DNA of 64,000 nucleotides, taken from an uncultured Erythrobacter sp. GTDB taxonomy: Bacteria; Pseudomonadota; Alphaproteobacteria; Sphingomonadales; Sphingomonadaceae. Below the pieces are notes generated by a model. That model was not told the origin of the DNA and made no database searches. It saw only the letters and a program-made list of their open reading frames with translations. Below are positions 11,472 through 20,929 of this stretch, one piece after another; within the stretch, counting starts at the first letter, position 1; the number at the start of each line of letters is the position of its first letter. Location of the stretch: positions 2,923,928-2,987,927 of the forward strand of contig CANKYI010000001.1 of assembly GCA_947488085.1 (NCBI GenBank), written 5' to 3'. The position numbers and the translations under genes are program-made.

Positions 11472-12839
11472 ATGATGAAGTTCTCTGCACGGCTCTTTGG
11501 TCTCCCACTGATATTGCTAACACCGCTAATGGCGTCATGCGTGGGGATGGGCACCGAGCCGTCGCAATTGGACGGAGCTTCGGGCCGAGAGGTCACTGTC
11601 GAGGAGTTCGCGACTGGGTCCAACGCTTTCGCCCTGAACCTCTACCGCGAGGTAGCGAACGACGGGGATAATCTGTTCTTTTCGCCGGCCAGCATCTCGC
11701 TCGCGATGAGCTTTGCCTATCGCGGCAGTGATGGTCAGACCGCGCAGCAAATGGGCGAGGTCATGCGTTTCCCAAGCGAGCCGGAGGCAACCTTGCGGGC
11801 CGCTGGTCAGCTGGACCGGCTGATGAACTTATCGCAAGAAGGCCGCGAACTGCGCAGCGCCAATGCGTTTTGGGTGCGCAATGATCTGGTGCTGGTGCCC
11901 GGTTTTGAACGCGACATGCAAAACGAGGCTGCCGCTGGTTTGAACCGCACCGATTTTCGCAGCGATCCCGAAGGCTCTCGTCGAGAGATCAATGGCTGGG
12001 TCGCGCGGCAAACCGAGGATCGGATTGAGGAATTGATTGCGCAAGGCGTGATCCGCAAGACAACCGCAGCAGTCCTTGTGAACGCGATCTACTGGAAGGC
12101 TGACTGGCTTCGGCCTTTTACAGCCGAGGCGACCAGCCAAGACAGCTTCTTTATGGCAGACGGGCGCGAGATCCAAACGGACCTGATGTCCCAGCGCGCA
12201 ACATTCCGCGCGATTGAACGGGGATCGGTAAAGCTGATCGAACTGCCTTATGTTGGCGGTGAGGTCAGCATGGTTGCCATTTTACCCGCGAGATCAGACG
12301 GATTGTCACGGCTGGAAATTGGCTTAAACGCGCGGCGTTTGGAGCGATGGCTCGACGCTCTTGATGAAACCGAACCGCGTGAGACGATCCTTACTTTGCC
12401 TAAGATGGGCCTCGACTGGAACGGTGATTTGGCGAAAGTGATTGAGGATATGGGAGCGCCATTGCCCTTTTCGTCGCAAGCCAATTTTGATCGGATGGCA
12501 CTGTTCCCGCAGCCAACCCCCAACGAAGATGAATGCGGCCTCACTATTTCCAATATTATCCATCAGGCCAATATTGACGTTGATGAGAAAGGGTCAGAAG
12601 CAGCCGCAGCAACGGCTGTGGTAATGGGGACAGTTGTTGTGACCAGCGCTCCGGTACCTGTTCGGCCACCCTTCGTATTTCGCGCGGACCATCCGTTTAT
12701 GTTTCTGCTGAGGGATAACAGGACGGGCGCAATCTTGTTCCTTGGACGGCTGGTTGATCCGTTGCAGGCTGAGTCGGAAGGCCCACGGCCCGATCTTTCG
12801 CCGGACCCAGAAGTGCGTGAGTGTCCGCCAAAACTATAA
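11472..12839 (+). CDS. Serpin family serine protease inhibitor, putative lipoprotein
   Basis: 455 residues. The ATG at 11472 (or 11475) follows GAGG and begins a signal peptide with a lipobox-like LMASC. A serpin fold follows: NAFALNLYREVANDGDNLFFSPASI, VLVNAIYWKADW, and the C-terminal HPFMFLLRDNRTGAILFLGRLVDP. The reactive-loop hinge reads KGSEAAAATA, the small-residue pattern of inhibitory serpins. If G is P15, P1 is Val. Serpins trap serine proteases by loop insertion. An exported bacterial serpin might protect against a secreted or host/predator elastase-like protease; this is inference. Single gene, with a bidirectional terminator downstream. Confidence 0.92.
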   Translation: MMKFSARLFGLPLILLTPLMASCVGMGTEPSQLDGASGREVTVEEFATGSNAFALNLYREVANDGDNLFFSPASISLAMSFAYRGSDGQTAQQMGEVMRFPSEPEATLRAAGQLDRLMNLSQEGRELRSANAFWVRNDLVLVPGFERDMQNEAAAGLNRTDFRSDPEGSRREINGWVARQTEDRIEELIAQGVIRKTTAAVLVNAIYWKADWLRPFTAEATSQDSFFMADGREIQTDLMSQRATFRAIERGSVKLIELPYVGGEVSMVAILPARSDGLSRLEIGLNARRLERWLDALDETEPRETILTLPKMGLDWNGDLAKVIEDMGAPLPFSSQANFDRMALFPQPTPNEDECGLTISNIIHQANIDVDEKGSEAAAATAVVMGTVVVTSAPVPVRPPFVFRADHPFMFLLRDNRTGAILFLGRLVDPLQAESEGPRPDLSPDPEVRECPPKL

Positions 12840-12855
12840 TTGCGAAGCGGTGACG

Positions 12856-12892
12856 AAAAAGGGGCGGCACCATCGCTGGCACCGCCCCTTTT
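12856..12892. terminator. Bidirectional rho-independent terminator
   Basis: AAAAAGGGGCGG ... CCGCCCCTTTT flanks a short imperfect inner stem, between the convergent serpin (+) and rplL (-) genes. Confidence 0.8.
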
Positions 12893-12918
12893 CTTGAACT
12901 GCAAAAGCAGCCGTGAGC

Positions 12919-13293
12919 TTACTTGAGCTCGACGGTGCCGCCAGCTGCTTCGATCTTGCCTTTGATCTCTTCGGCTTCTGCTTTCGCAACGCCTTCTTTG
13001 AGAGGCTTCGGTGCGCCTTCGACGAGACCTTTGGCTTCGGTGAGGCCCAGGCCGGTGATGGCACGGACTTCTTTGATGACCTGGATTTTCTTGCCGCCGT
13101 CGCCGGTGAGGATGACGTCGAATTCGTCTTTCTCTTCAGCAGCTGGGGCGTCGCCACCAGCAGCCGGGCCAGCAACTGCAACAGCAGCAGCAGCGGATAC
13201 GCCCCACGCTTCTTCAAGAGCGGTGGCCAGTTCAGCCGCCTCAAGGACGGTCAGTTTCGAAAGTTCTTCAACAAGCTTGGCAATATCAGCCAT
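12919..13293 (-). CDS. rplL: Ribosomal protein bL12 (L7/L12)
   Basis: 124 residues starting [22 protein letters not shown]. The ATG at 13293 follows GGAG at good distance; a start three codons earlier is less well placed. The N-terminal dimerisation domain, an Ala-rich hinge (about 35-55) and the C-terminal domain [22 protein letters not shown]...[12 protein letters not shown] are all typical. It forms the ribosomal stalk that recruits translation factors. Follows rplJ in one operon. Confidence 0.98.
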   Translation of the reverse strand: MADIAKLVEELSKLTVLEAAELATALEEAWGVSAAAAVAVAGPAAGGDAPAAEEKDEFDVILTGDGGKKIQVIKEVRAITGLGLTEAKGLVEGAPKPLKEGVAKAEAEEIKGKIEAAGGTVELK

Positions 13294-13376
13294 GATGTTC
13301 ACTCCAATGTTTAGGCGGGGCAGATGGGTTCATCCCACGGCCCCAAATATGTTTCGTCTCTTGCGAGATACGTCTC

Positions 13377-13892
13377 TTAAGCGGCGTCCTTGGCGGCATA
13401 TGCGCCAAACACACGGGCAAGTTTGTTCGCGGGCGCGTTGACGACCTGAGCAACCTTGGTTGCAGGTGCGTTGACGAGACCAACAAGTTTGCCACGCAGT
13501 TCGTCGAGGCTTGGCATCGAGGCGAGCGCCTTGACCCCAGCTTCGTCGAGCACTTGCGTGCCCATCGAGCCACCAACGATTTCCAGCTTGTCGTTCGACT
13601 TTGCGAATTCGACAGCAGCCTTTGCAGCTGCGACCGGGTCCGAAGACCAAGCCAGCGCGGTCGGGCCGGTGAGAAACTCATCGATCCCGACATAATCGGT
13701 GTCTTTCAGGGCGAGCTTGGCGAGACGGTTCTTCGCAACCTTATAAGTCGCACCGGCTTCACGCATTTTTCCGCGCAATTCAGTGGACTGATCCACCGTC
13801 AAGCCGAGGTTGCGGGTGACAACCACCACACCAACATCTTGGAAAGCTGCATTGAGCTGGGCAACTGCATCGGCTTTTTGCGAACGATCCAT
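13377..13892 (-). CDS. rplJ: Ribosomal protein uL10
   Basis: 171 residues from the ATG at 13892, which follows AAGGAG; the longer reading frame upstream lies in the leader. [25 protein letters not shown] and the C-terminal helices that bind L7/L12 are recognisable. L10 anchors the stalk to 23S rRNA and in many bacteria represses its own operon through the leader mRNA. Here rplJ-rplL is not followed by rpoB: rpoBC lies on the other strand 2.7 kb away. Confidence 0.98.
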   Translation of the reverse strand: MDRSQKADAVAQLNAAFQDVGVVVVTRNLGLTVDQSTELRGKMREAGATYKVAKNRLAKLALKDTDYVGIDEFLTGPTALAWSSDPVAAAKAAVEFAKSNDKLEIVGGSMGTQVLDEAGVKALASMPSLDELRGKLVGLVNAPATKVAQVVNAPANKLARVFGAYAAKDAA

Positions 13893-14002
13893 GCCATACT
13901 CCTTCACTAAATGGTCGAGCGGATTTGAGTCCACACGACCGGCTCACAATTTTGCCTTGCCGCTAACCGACAAAGCAAAGTCCAATGATGGGGAAGGAGG
14001 GT

Positions 14003-14097
14003 GTGCCAATTGGCACGATTGCAAACACCGCGATGGACATCTGCGAAAATCTCTTATCCCCGTCTAGGCTGGAAATTAAGGAGACCCAATTGTCTCC
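14003..14097 (-). promoter_or_regulatory. Leader region of rplJL with two inverted repeats
   Basis: A perfect 14-bp palindrome GTGCCAATTGGCAC (14003-14016) and an inverted repeat GGAGAC-N6-GTCTCC (14080-14097) lie 110-205 bp upstream of rplJ. L10 autoregulation through an mRNA leader is known in other bacteria. I cannot confirm that these repeats form that structure, and one may be an operator instead. Confidence 0.3.
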
Positions 14098-14136
14098 ACC
14101 GGCTGTCTTGGACGGATGACCACTCCGAAAAGTAGT

Positions 14137-14165
14137 CGAGGCGCGCAAATAGACTGCGCGCCTCG
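14137..14165 (-). terminator. Hairpin after the XRE/DUF2975 operon
   Basis: A perfect 11-bp stem CGAGGCGCGCA / TGCGCGCCTCG with a 7-base loop, directly downstream of the XRE gene stop. The following T run is short (CTTTT at a distance), so termination strength is unclear. Confidence 0.6.
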
Positions 14166-14178
14166 TGAGTCAAGCAAT

Positions 14179-14373
14179 TTACGCCTGGAAGCTTAGCAAA
14201 TCGCCTGGTTGGCAATCCAGTTCGCGGCAGATTGCGGCGAGAGTGGAGAACCGGATCGCTTTGGCTTTGCCGGTTTTGAGGATCGAGAGATTGGCCAGTG
14301 TCAGGCCAACCCGATCCGCCAATTCGGTAAGCGTCATGCGGCGGTCGTGTAGCAGGTCGTCGAGTTTGACCAT
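14179..14373 (-). CDS. XRE family helix-turn-helix regulator (YozG-like)
   Basis: 64 residues, MVKLDDLLHDRRMTLTELADRVG..., a compact Cro/CI-type domain and nothing else. The GTL...LTLANLSILKTGKAKAIRF segment is the HTH. The ATG at 14373 follows GAAGGAG; an ATG at 14403 overlaps the stop of the DUF2975 gene but lacks a ribosome site as good. Such tiny XRE proteins commonly sit next to DUF2975 membrane proteins. It is the last gene of a three-gene operon. The three inverted repeats at 15133-15205 in front of the operon are the natural candidates for its binding sites. Confidence 0.88.
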   Translation of the reverse strand: MVKLDDLLHDRRMTLTELADRVGLTLANLSILKTGKAKAIRFSTLAAICRELDCQPGDLLSFQA

Positions 14374-14402
14374 GATCGTTGCTCCTTCGTCGTCAGCTGG
14401 CA

Positions 14403-14948
14403 TCACACGGTCCCTTCTAGGTCGTCGCGCATCGCTGCGCCGTGTTTGAACACGCGGGCAAGGATGAACAGGATGATTGCGAGTAAGATGCCCTCGATGT
14501 CGAAGCCTGCATCGATTGTGATGTCTGCATTTTCCATCGGTTCGGCCCATTTGGCGATCAGCAAGGCCAGTCCGGCAATGGGGATCAGCAGGGCTTGGCT
14601 TGCCAACGTGATCCAGCCCATAAGGTTAAGTCTGTTGGCGTTCTCGGGTGCGAAAGGATCGCCTTCGCCCACCGTCGATACGATTGCACGCAGTTTGCCA
14701 AAGAACACAAAGCCAAGGCCTATTAAGCCGAGAATAAGCGCAAACAAGGCGGCCATAGTGAGCGCGGGGAATCCGCCGACAGCATCGCCGAAGTCTTTAG
14801 CGATCTGAGCGTTGATCATGTCTTGAAAGATCAGGAACAGCGGCACGGCCAGGACAAGAGCGGCGCCTGCCACGCAAAGCACAATCTGTATCAATATGGT
14901 CAGAACCTTAGCGGCCAGCAGCAGCAAATCGTTGGGTTTGTCTGTCAT
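14403..14948 (-). CDS. DUF2975 membrane protein
   Basis: 181 residues with four hydrophobic segments (about 15-40, 60-85, 115-135, 150-170). The ATG at 14948 follows GGGAGG. The segment KLRAIVSTVGEGDPFAPENANRLNLMGW between helices 2 and 3 is the DUF2975 signature. It is an inner-membrane protein of unknown function, overlapping or abutting the downstream XRE gene. The pairing suggests the membrane protein and regulator act together, perhaps with the regulator sequestered at the membrane; that is inference. Confidence 0.85.
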   Translation of the reverse strand: MTDKPNDLLLLAAKVLTILIQIVLCVAGAALVLAVPLFLIFQDMINAQIAKDFGDAVGGFPALTMAALFALILGLIGLGFVFFGKLRAIVSTVGEGDPFAPENANRLNLMGWITLASQALLIPIAGLALLIAKWAEPMENADITIDAGFDIEGILLAIILFILARVFKHGAAMRDDLEGTV

Positions 14949-14971
14949 TGTTTTCCTCCCTTTCTTCCGGT

Positions 14972-15112
14972 TCAAGCAAGCTCGGTCATGGTGATCGGGC
15001 TGTTTGTGGCCTGCGCCGATGCGGGCGGCACCGTGACAATTGTGCCAATCGAAGTGATGGCGAGAATGACAGCTGCGAAAGCGGCGAGCGAGTTAGTGAA
15101 ATTCTGTGACAT
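14972..15112 (-). CDS. Small secreted peptide, 46 residues, first gene of the DUF2975 operon
   Basis: Starts MSQNFTNSLAAFAAVILAIT with an ideal AAGGAG seven bases before the ATG at 15112, and ends PITMTELA. One hydrophobic segment (about 8-27) is followed by PPASAQA, a signal-peptidase-like cut near residue 35, leaving only about a dozen residues. It ends 24 bp before the DUF2975 start, so it is in the same transcript. Function unknown. It could be a leader that tunes expression, or a ligand/anchor for the membrane partner. Confidence 0.7.
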   Translation of the reverse strand: MSQNFTNSLAAFAAVILAITSIGTIVTVPPASAQATNSPITMTELA

Positions 15113-15132
15113 ATCGTTCTCCTTGATGTGGT

Positions 15133-15149
15133 TTATTGAAATTCGATAA
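15133..15149. promoter_or_regulatory. Inverted repeat, candidate operator 1
   Basis: TTATTG-N5-CGATAA, one mismatch from a perfect repeat, 21 bp upstream of the start of the small peptide gene and close to the expected transcription start. Confidence 0.5.
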
Positions 15150-15153
15150 TCAC

Positions 15154-15182
15154 GAACTAGGAGCGATTCGATTTATTGTCAA
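15154..15182 (-). promoter_or_regulatory. Candidate promoter of the peptide-DUF2975-XRE operon
   Basis: A consensus -35 TTGACA (15182-15177), 17-base spacer and a weak -10 TAGTTC (15159-15154) on the minus strand. The -35 lies inside operator 2 and the start point near operator 1, an arrangement that suits repression. Confidence 0.4.
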
Positions 15183-15189
15183 TCAATAA
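15173..15189. promoter_or_regulatory. Inverted repeat, candidate operator 2
   Basis: TTATTG-TCAAT-CAATAA, a perfect inverted repeat with a 5-base spacer. It is the best copy of the three. Confidence 0.6.
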
Positions 15190-15205
15190 TATTGAAAAAC
15201 AATAT
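15189..15205. promoter_or_regulatory. Inverted repeat, candidate operator 3
   Basis: ATATTG-AAAAA-CAATAT, again a perfect repeat with a 5-base spacer, centred 16 bp from operator 2. It also lies about 100 bp upstream of the divergent methyltransferase gene. Confidence 0.5.
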
Positions 15206-15307
15206 GAGCCTTATCGTTTTGCGTTGCCTGTCCCCAGTGACAAACTGGCATAATGAGGGGATCGGAGGCGTTTGACGGCGGGCTAGCGCGCGGTTAGGCG
15301 AGCCTCC

Positions 15308-16339
15308 ATGGCGATCAATTCGATGTTTGATGACCCGCAAGAGCTTTTCGCGTTCTGCTCGGTCCTGCGCGACAACGGAAAGGAAGATCAGGCCATTGCG
15401 TTGGTGAAGCAGGCGCTGGCAGACCATAGCGACAACCCGGAAATGGTCGCAGCTGCGCGCATGTTCTTGGCCTATCGGGTGCATTATTATCACCGCCAGA
15501 TGCTTGCAGATGGTCCACGCAATGAGGCCTATGACGCGATGTTGCGTCGCCATGCTCCGGGCCGCCGCATCCTTGATATAGGGACGGGCACAGGGCTGCT
15601 CGCGATGATGGCCGTGCGGGCAGGGGCAGAGCATGTCTATGCGTGTGAGATCAATCCGAACAAGGCTGATTTGGCGCGGGATATTATCGCCAAAAATGGG
15701 ATGGCCGACAAAATCACTTTGCTGCGCGCCAATTCGATGGATCTGGATCGAGACCGTGATTTGGGAGGCGGGGTCGATGCCGTCTTGTCCGAGCTCTACA
15801 CTGCCAATGTCATAGGAGAATCGTTGATCCAGACGCATGCCCATGCGGGCTGCGAATTGACGGTGCCGGGCGCGATCTTCCTGCCACCCAAAGTGTCTAT
15901 CATCGGAGCGCTGGCGGATTATGATCTGGGTAGTCCGATTGGCGATGTCGCAGGGTTCGACCTGTCATTGCTGGAAGAGCAGCTCAACTATCATGCGATG
16001 ATCAACCCGGCTGACGCCTTACCCTATCAACGCGGTGAAGCGGCGACGTTGTGCGATATTGAGTTTCTGCCCGATAACCCGGTTGCCACCCGCGACCGCA
16101 CGATCACGACGCTTACCTCAAGTGGAGGGCGGGTGAATGGCGTGATGTATTGGATGCGGATCGAATGCGACAGCGACATTCACTATGAGAACAAGCCCGG
16201 CGGGGACAGGCAATTGCATTGGTCGGTGCGGTTTGAACCTTTTGCTAAACCTCTAGAAACGCAGGCTGGAGATGCGATTTCGGTCGGTTGTGCGCACAAT
16301 TCCAATGAAGTGATCATCTGGAACGCGAGCGAAGCCTAG
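15308..16339 (+). CDS. SAM-dependent methyltransferase, protein arginine methyltransferase-like
   Basis: 343 residues. An N-terminal helical part (about 1-75) precedes a Rossmann methyltransferase domain: motif I ILDIGTGTGLLAMMA (about 88-102), post-I VYACEINP and a double-Glu-like loop LSELYTANVIGE (about 160-171). The C-terminal beta-rich half carries the substrate-binding barrel seen in PRMTs. A PRMT7-like enzyme is the closest family; the substrate is unknown. It lies directly upstream of rpoB on the same strand, 300 bp away, and divergent from the DUF2975 operon. Confidence 0.8.
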   Translation: MAINSMFDDPQELFAFCSVLRDNGKEDQAIALVKQALADHSDNPEMVAAARMFLAYRVHYYHRQMLADGPRNEAYDAMLRRHAPGRRILDIGTGTGLLAMMAVRAGAEHVYACEINPNKADLARDIIAKNGMADKITLLRANSMDLDRDRDLGGGVDAVLSELYTANVIGESLIQTHAHAGCELTVPGAIFLPPKVSIIGALADYDLGSPIGDVAGFDLSLLEEQLNYHAMINPADALPYQRGEAATLCDIEFLPDNPVATRDRTITTLTSSGGRVNGVMYWMRIECDSDIHYENKPGGDRQLHWSVRFEPFAKPLETQAGDAISVGCAHNSNEVIIWNASEA

Positions 16340-16369
16340 CCGCTAGTTTTTACACGCCGCACACTGGTG

Positions 16370-16398
16370 TTGACCTGCGCGCGAGCTATTCCTACATG
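16370..16398 (+). promoter_or_regulatory. Candidate rpoBC promoter
   Basis: TTGACC, 17 bases, TACATG in the 301-bp gap before rpoB. The -35 is good and the -10 poor. No other comparable box was seen in the gap. Confidence 0.35.
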
Positions 16399-16640
16399 GC
16401 TTGCACAGGCCAGCTTCGAGCAGAGTCGATTCATACGCGGGAATCGGTCTCAAGAATGGAAGCGGCGCTTTGCCATATTCGCGACGATATTCAGCTGCAC
16501 TCAACGGCTCGAAAGAGCGGCACAATAGAGTGCGGCGTTTTTGCGTCGAATATGCAAACCCGTCTCGCGTGACGATATGAGTATTCAATCAGCGGGCGGC
16601 ATAATGCCGCGTGCAAACAAAAAAGAGGCGTATCTCCTCC
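16399..16640 (+). other. rpoB leader, no gene called
   Basis: About 240 bp between the candidate promoter and the rpoB start. It holds a 15-base hairpin GCGGCAT-A-ATGCCGC (16596-16610), 30 bp before the start codon. A minus-strand reading frame with a TTG start and two CxxC pairs (16343-16588) overlaps it but has no supporting ribosome site. Confidence 0.4.
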
Positions 16641-19600
16641 ATGGCGACCAAAGCTCCAGCGACCAGCCCCAAAACTAAGGGCAAAGTCCGTAGCCGTAAG
16701 GCACAGGGCACCGCGAAAAAGCGCATCCGCAAGATTTTCGGCGACATTCACGAAGTTGTCGAAATGCCTAACCTGATCGAAGTGCAACGGGAGAGCTACG
16801 AGTTCTTCCTGCGCTCGAACAAGGAAACGGGCTATGTTTCGGGCCTTGAAAAAACGCTTCGCAGCGTGTTCCCGATCCGCGACTTTGCTGGCACTGCAGA
16901 GCTCGACTTCGTGCACTACGAACTCGAAGAGCCAAAATACGACACCACGGAATGCCGCCAACGCGGGATCACTTACGCAGCGCCGATGAAGGTGACTTTG
17001 CGCCTGATCGTTTTCGAAGTGGATCAGGAAACCGAAACGCGCTCGGTTCTCGATATTAAGGAGCAGGACGTTTACATGGGTGATATGCCGCTCATGACAG
17101 AGAACGGCACGTTCATCATCAACGGCACAGAGCGGGTGATCGTTTCGCAAATGCACCGGTCGCCGGGCGTCTTGTTCGATCATGACCGCGGAAAAACTCA
17201 CAGCTCGGGCAAGCTTTTGTTCGCAGCCCGCGTCATCCCTTATCGTGGTTCATGGCTCGACTTCGAATTCGACGCCAAAGACATCGTCAATGTCCGCATC
17301 GACCGTAAGCGTAAGCTGCCGGTAACGGCGCTGCTTTATGCTTTGGGCCTCGATAGCGAGGGCATTTTGCACCACTTCTACGACACGATGACGTGGGAGC
17401 GTGCAAAGGACGGGTGGAAAATTCCATTCGTCGCTGAGCAATGGCGTGGCCAGAAGCCAGCTTTTGCACTTGTTGATGCCAAGACGGGTGAGGAAATCTT
17501 CGCCGCGGGTCAAAAGATCAGCCCGCGTGCGGCAAACAAAGCGGCTAAAGATGGCCTTGCCGATCTGTTGCTCCCAACAGAAGAAGTCGTCAGCCGCTAC
17601 GCTGCGTATGACCTTATCGATGAGAGCACGGGCCGCATCTATATCGAAGCGGGTGACGAGATCACGCTGGAACATGTCGAAACTTTCGACAATGCCGGGA
17701 TCGACAAGCTTGATTTGCTCGACATTGACGAAATCAACACCGGTCCTTGGATCCGCAACACGCTGAAGGTCGACAAAGCTGAAAATCGTGACGAGGGTCT
17801 GGAAGCGATCTATAAGGTCATGCGTCCGGGCGAGCCGCCGACCAAGGAAACCGCTGATGCCCTGTTCGAAGGCTTGTTCTTCGACAATGAGCGTTACGAC
17901 CTTTCCGCTGTTGGCCGGGTCAAACTCAACATGCGTCTTGAACTCGATGCCGAAGACACCGTGACCACTTTGCGTAAGGAAGACATCCTTGCTGTGGTTA
18001 AGGAGCTTGTCGGTCTGAAAGACGGCAAGGGCGAAGTCGACGACATCGACAATCTCGGCAACCGCCGTGTTCGGTCGGTAGGTGAGCTGCTCGAAAACCA
18101 ATACCGTGTTGGCCTTTTGCGTATGGAGCGTGCGGTCAAAGAGCGCATGTCGAGTGTCGACGTATCGACCGTCATGCCGAATGACCTTATCAACGCAAAG
18201 CCTGCTGTTGCTGCGGTGCGCGAATTCTTCGGCTCTTCTCAGCTGTCGCAGTTCATGGACCAAACCAACCCGCTGTCCGAAGTGACGCACAAGCGTCGCG
18301 TTTCGGCGCTTGGGCCTGGCGGTCTGACGCGCGAGCGCGCTGGCTTTGAAGTCCGCGACGTTCACCCAACCCATTATGGCCGTATTTGCCCGATTGAGAC
18401 GCCTGAGGGCCCAAATATCGGTCTAATCAACTCGCTGGCATCGTTTAGCCGGGTGAACAAATATGGCTTTATTGAAACGCCATATCGCACGGTGAAGGAC
18501 AACCACGTCACTGGCGAAGTGATCTATCTGTCTGCAATGGAAGAGCAAAAGCACACCGTTGCGCAGGCTTCGGCTGAGCTCAATGATGATGGCTCATTCG
18601 TCGAAGAGTTGATCTCGGCGCGTCAATCGGGCGACAACCTGATGGCTCCGAACGAACAGATCACTCTGATGGACGTGTCGCCGAAACAGCTGGTTTCGGT
18701 CGCTGCCTCGCTCATTCCGTTCCTGGAAAACGATGACGCCAACCGCGCATTGATGGGATCGAACATGCAGCGTCAGGCTGTGCCGCTTGTGAAAGCAGAG
18801 GCACCGTGGGTCGGCACTGGCATGGAAGAAACCGTGGCACGCGATTCAGGCGCGGCGATTGCGGCTAAACGCGGCGGTATCGTCGATCAGGTCGACGCGA
18901 CCCGTATCGTGATCCGTGCCGTTGGCGATGTCGAAGCCGGTCAGTCCGGCGTTGACATTTACACGCTGCAGAAATTCCAGCGCTCCAACCAGAACACCTG
19001 CATCAATCAGCGTCCGCTGGTGAAAGTTGGTGAGACGATTGAGCCGGGCGATATCATCGCTGATGGTCCTTCGACGGATCTGGGTGAGCTGGCACTGGGC
19101 AAAAACAGCCTCGTCGCCTTCATGCCGTGGAATGGTTATAACTATGAGGATAGTATCCTCATTTCCGAGCGTATCGTGAAAGACGACGTCTTCACCTCGA
19201 TCCACATCGAGGAATTCGAAGTCATGGCTCGCGATACGAAGCTTGGACCAGAGGACATCACCCGCGACATTCCGAATGTCGGTGAGGAAGCGCTGCGCAA
19301 CCTCGATGAGGCGGGTATCGTCTATATCGGTGCCGAAGTGCATCCGGGCGATATTCTGGTCGGTAAGATCACACCAAAGGGCGAAAGCCCGATGACGCCG
19401 GAAGAAAAGCTTCTGCGTGCCATCTTTGGTGAAAAAGCTTCGGATGTTCGCGATACCTCGCTGCGTCTGCCGCCGGGTGTTGCTGGCACTATCGTCGAAG
19501 TTCGCGTGTTCAACCGCCACGGTATCGAAATCGATGACCGTACGCGTGCGATCCAGAACGAAGAGATTGAGCGCCTGCGCAAGGATGCCGCCGATGAGCG

Positions 19601-20855
19601 CAACATCCTCAACCGTGCGACCTACAACCGTCTTAAAGACATGCTGATGGGGCAAACCGCATCGGCTGCTCCGAAGGGAATCAAGAAGGGCATCGAAATC
19701 GGCGAGCAAGTGCTGGCTGATGTCGAGCGTCACGAATGGTTTAAATTCGCGGTCGCCGATGACAATCGTCAAGCGCAGATCGAGGCGATCAAGTCGCAAT
19801 ATGATGAGAGCGTTGGCATGATTGATGCCAAGTTTGAGGACCGTAAGGAAAAGCTCGAACGCGGCGATGAATTGGCGCCCGGCGTGCTCAAGATGGTCAA
19901 AGTCTTTGTCGCGGTGAAGCGTAAGCTGCAGCCGGGTGACAAGATGGCTGGCCGTCACGGTAACAAGGGTGTGATTTCGCGCATTCTGCCGGTCGAAGAC
20001 ATGCCGTTCCTTGAAGATGGCACGGCGGTTGACCTTGTGCTCAACCCGCTAGGCGTGCCTTCGCGGATGAACGTGGGTCAGATCTTTGAGACGCACCTTG
20101 GCTTTGCCGCTCGCGGTTTGGGCATGGATATCGCTGAGAAGCTGGAAGATTGGAAACGCGCCAATCCGAACGCCGAGGAAGACTATGCCGACGCCAAGCC
20201 ACCAGAGGCCGTCGTTGAGCGTTTGAAAGATGTCTATGGTGAGCAGTATTTCGAGGATCTCGAAAGCCGCTCAGCGAATGGCATTGTGGAATTGGCAACC
20301 AATGTTGCCGCTGGCGTCCCGATGGGTACTCCGGTTTTTGACGGTGCACGCGAACCCGATGTTTCCGATATGCTGGTGAAAGCCGGCGTGGACAGCTCAG
20401 GTCAGTCGACTTTGTTCGACGGGCGCACGGGCGAAGCGTTTGACCGTAAGGTGACAGTGGGCATCATCTACATGCTCAAACTGCACCACTTGGTCGACGA
20501 CAAGATCCATGCTCGGTCCATCGGTCCATACTCGCTCGTCACGCAGCAGCCGCTGGGTGGTAAAGCGCAGTTCGGCGGGCAGCGCTTTGGTGAGATGGAG
20601 GTCTGGGCGCTGCAAGCGTACGGTGCCGCCTACACCTTGCAGGAAATGCTGACCGTGAAATCGGATGACGTCGTCGGACGGACAAAGGTCTACGAGGCCA
20701 TCGTCAAAGGCGACGACACGTTCGAAGCAGGCATTCCAGAGAGCTTCAACGTTCTCGTCAAGGAAATGCGCTCGCTGGGTATGAACGTTGAACTCAAGTC
20801 GCTGTCTGATGGCGAAGAGGACGACGACGATTTCGGCGCGATTGCAGCGGAATAG
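16641..20855 (+). CDS. rpoB: RNA polymerase subunit beta
   Basis: 1404 residues from the ATG at 16641 ([14 protein letters not shown]); a GTG ten codons upstream is possible. Expected segments are present: the lobe and fork ([19 protein letters not shown]), the rifampicin region, GERIGLINS-type [15 protein letters not shown], the catalytic-core [15 protein letters not shown], and the C-terminal [20 protein letters not shown]. In the rifampicin region [11 protein letters not shown]...[12 protein letters not shown] looks wild type. It forms the active site of RNA polymerase with RpoC. 74 bp separate it from rpoC in the same operon. Confidence 0.99.
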   Translation: MATKAPATSPKTKGKVRSRKAQGTAKKRIRKIFGDIHEVVEMPNLIEVQRESYEFFLRSNKETGYVSGLEKTLRSVFPIRDFAGTAELDFVHYELEEPKYDTTECRQRGITYAAPMKVTLRLIVFEVDQETETRSVLDIKEQDVYMGDMPLMTENGTFIINGTERVIVSQMHRSPGVLFDHDRGKTHSSGKLLFAARVIPYRGSWLDFEFDAKDIVNVRIDRKRKLPVTALLYALGLDSEGILHHFYDTMTWERAKDGWKIPFVAEQWRGQKPAFALVDAKTGEEIFAAGQKISPRAANKAAKDGLADLLLPTEEVVSRYAAYDLIDESTGRIYIEAGDEITLEHVETFDNAGIDKLDLLDIDEINTGPWIRNTLKVDKAENRDEGLEAIYKVMRPGEPPTKETADALFEGLFFDNERYDLSAVGRVKLNMRLELDAEDTVTTLRKEDILAVVKELVGLKDGKGEVDDIDNLGNRRVRSVGELLENQYRVGLLRMERAVKERMSSVDVSTVMPNDLINAKPAVAAVREFFGSSQLSQFMDQTNPLSEVTHKRRVSALGPGGLTRERAGFEVRDVHPTHYGRICPIETPEGPNIGLINSLASFSRVNKYGFIETPYRTVKDNHVTGEVIYLSAMEEQKHTVAQASAELNDDGSFVEELISARQSGDNLMAPNEQITLMDVSPKQLVSVAASLIPFLENDDANRALMGSNMQRQAVPLVKAEAPWVGTGMEETVARDSGAAIAAKRGGIVDQVDATRIVIRAVGDVEAGQSGVDIYTLQKFQRSNQNTCINQRPLVKVGETIEPGDIIADGPSTDLGELALGKNSLVAFMPWNGYNYEDSILISERIVKDDVFTSIHIEEFEVMARDTKLGPEDITRDIPNVGEEALRNLDEAGIVYIGAEVHPGDILVGKITPKGESPMTPEEKLLRAIFGEKASDVRDTSLRLPPGVAGTIVEVRVFNRHGIEIDDRTRAIQNEEIERLRKDAADERNILNRATYNRLKDMLMGQTASAAPKGIKKGIEIGEQVLADVERHEWFKFAVADDNRQAQIEAIKSQYDESVGMIDAKFEDRKEKLERGDELAPGVLKMVKVFVAVKRKLQPGDKMAGRHGNKGVISRILPVEDMPFLEDGTAVDLVLNPLGVPSRMNVGQIFETHLGFAARGLGMDIAEKLEDWKRANPNAEEDYADAKPPEAVVERLKDVYGEQYFEDLESRSANGIVELATNVAAGVPMGTPVFDGAREPDVSDMLVKAGVDSSGQSTLFDGRTGEAFDRKVTVGIIYMLKLHHLVDDKIHARSIGPYSLVTQQPLGGKAQFGGQRFGEMEVWALQAYGAAYTLQEMLTVKSDDVVGRTKVYEAIVKGDDTFEAGIPESFNVLVKEMRSLGMNVELKSLSDGEEDDDDFGAIAAE

Positions 20856-20929
20856 GTGAGCGGGCGTCGCCAATGCGGCACCCCTCTCCAACTCGCTCTT
20901 AAGAATTCACCCCCTGAGGGAACTAAGTC

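Noticed and set aside
16343..16588. Minus-strand 81-codon frame with two CxxC pairs before rpoB
   Set aside because: TTG start, no ribosome site, and it overlaps the rpoB leader and candidate promoter.
17250..19958. Long minus-strand frames (374 and 370 codons) inside rpoB
   Set aside because: Antisense to a highly conserved gene; they arise from codon bias of rpoB and have no domains.
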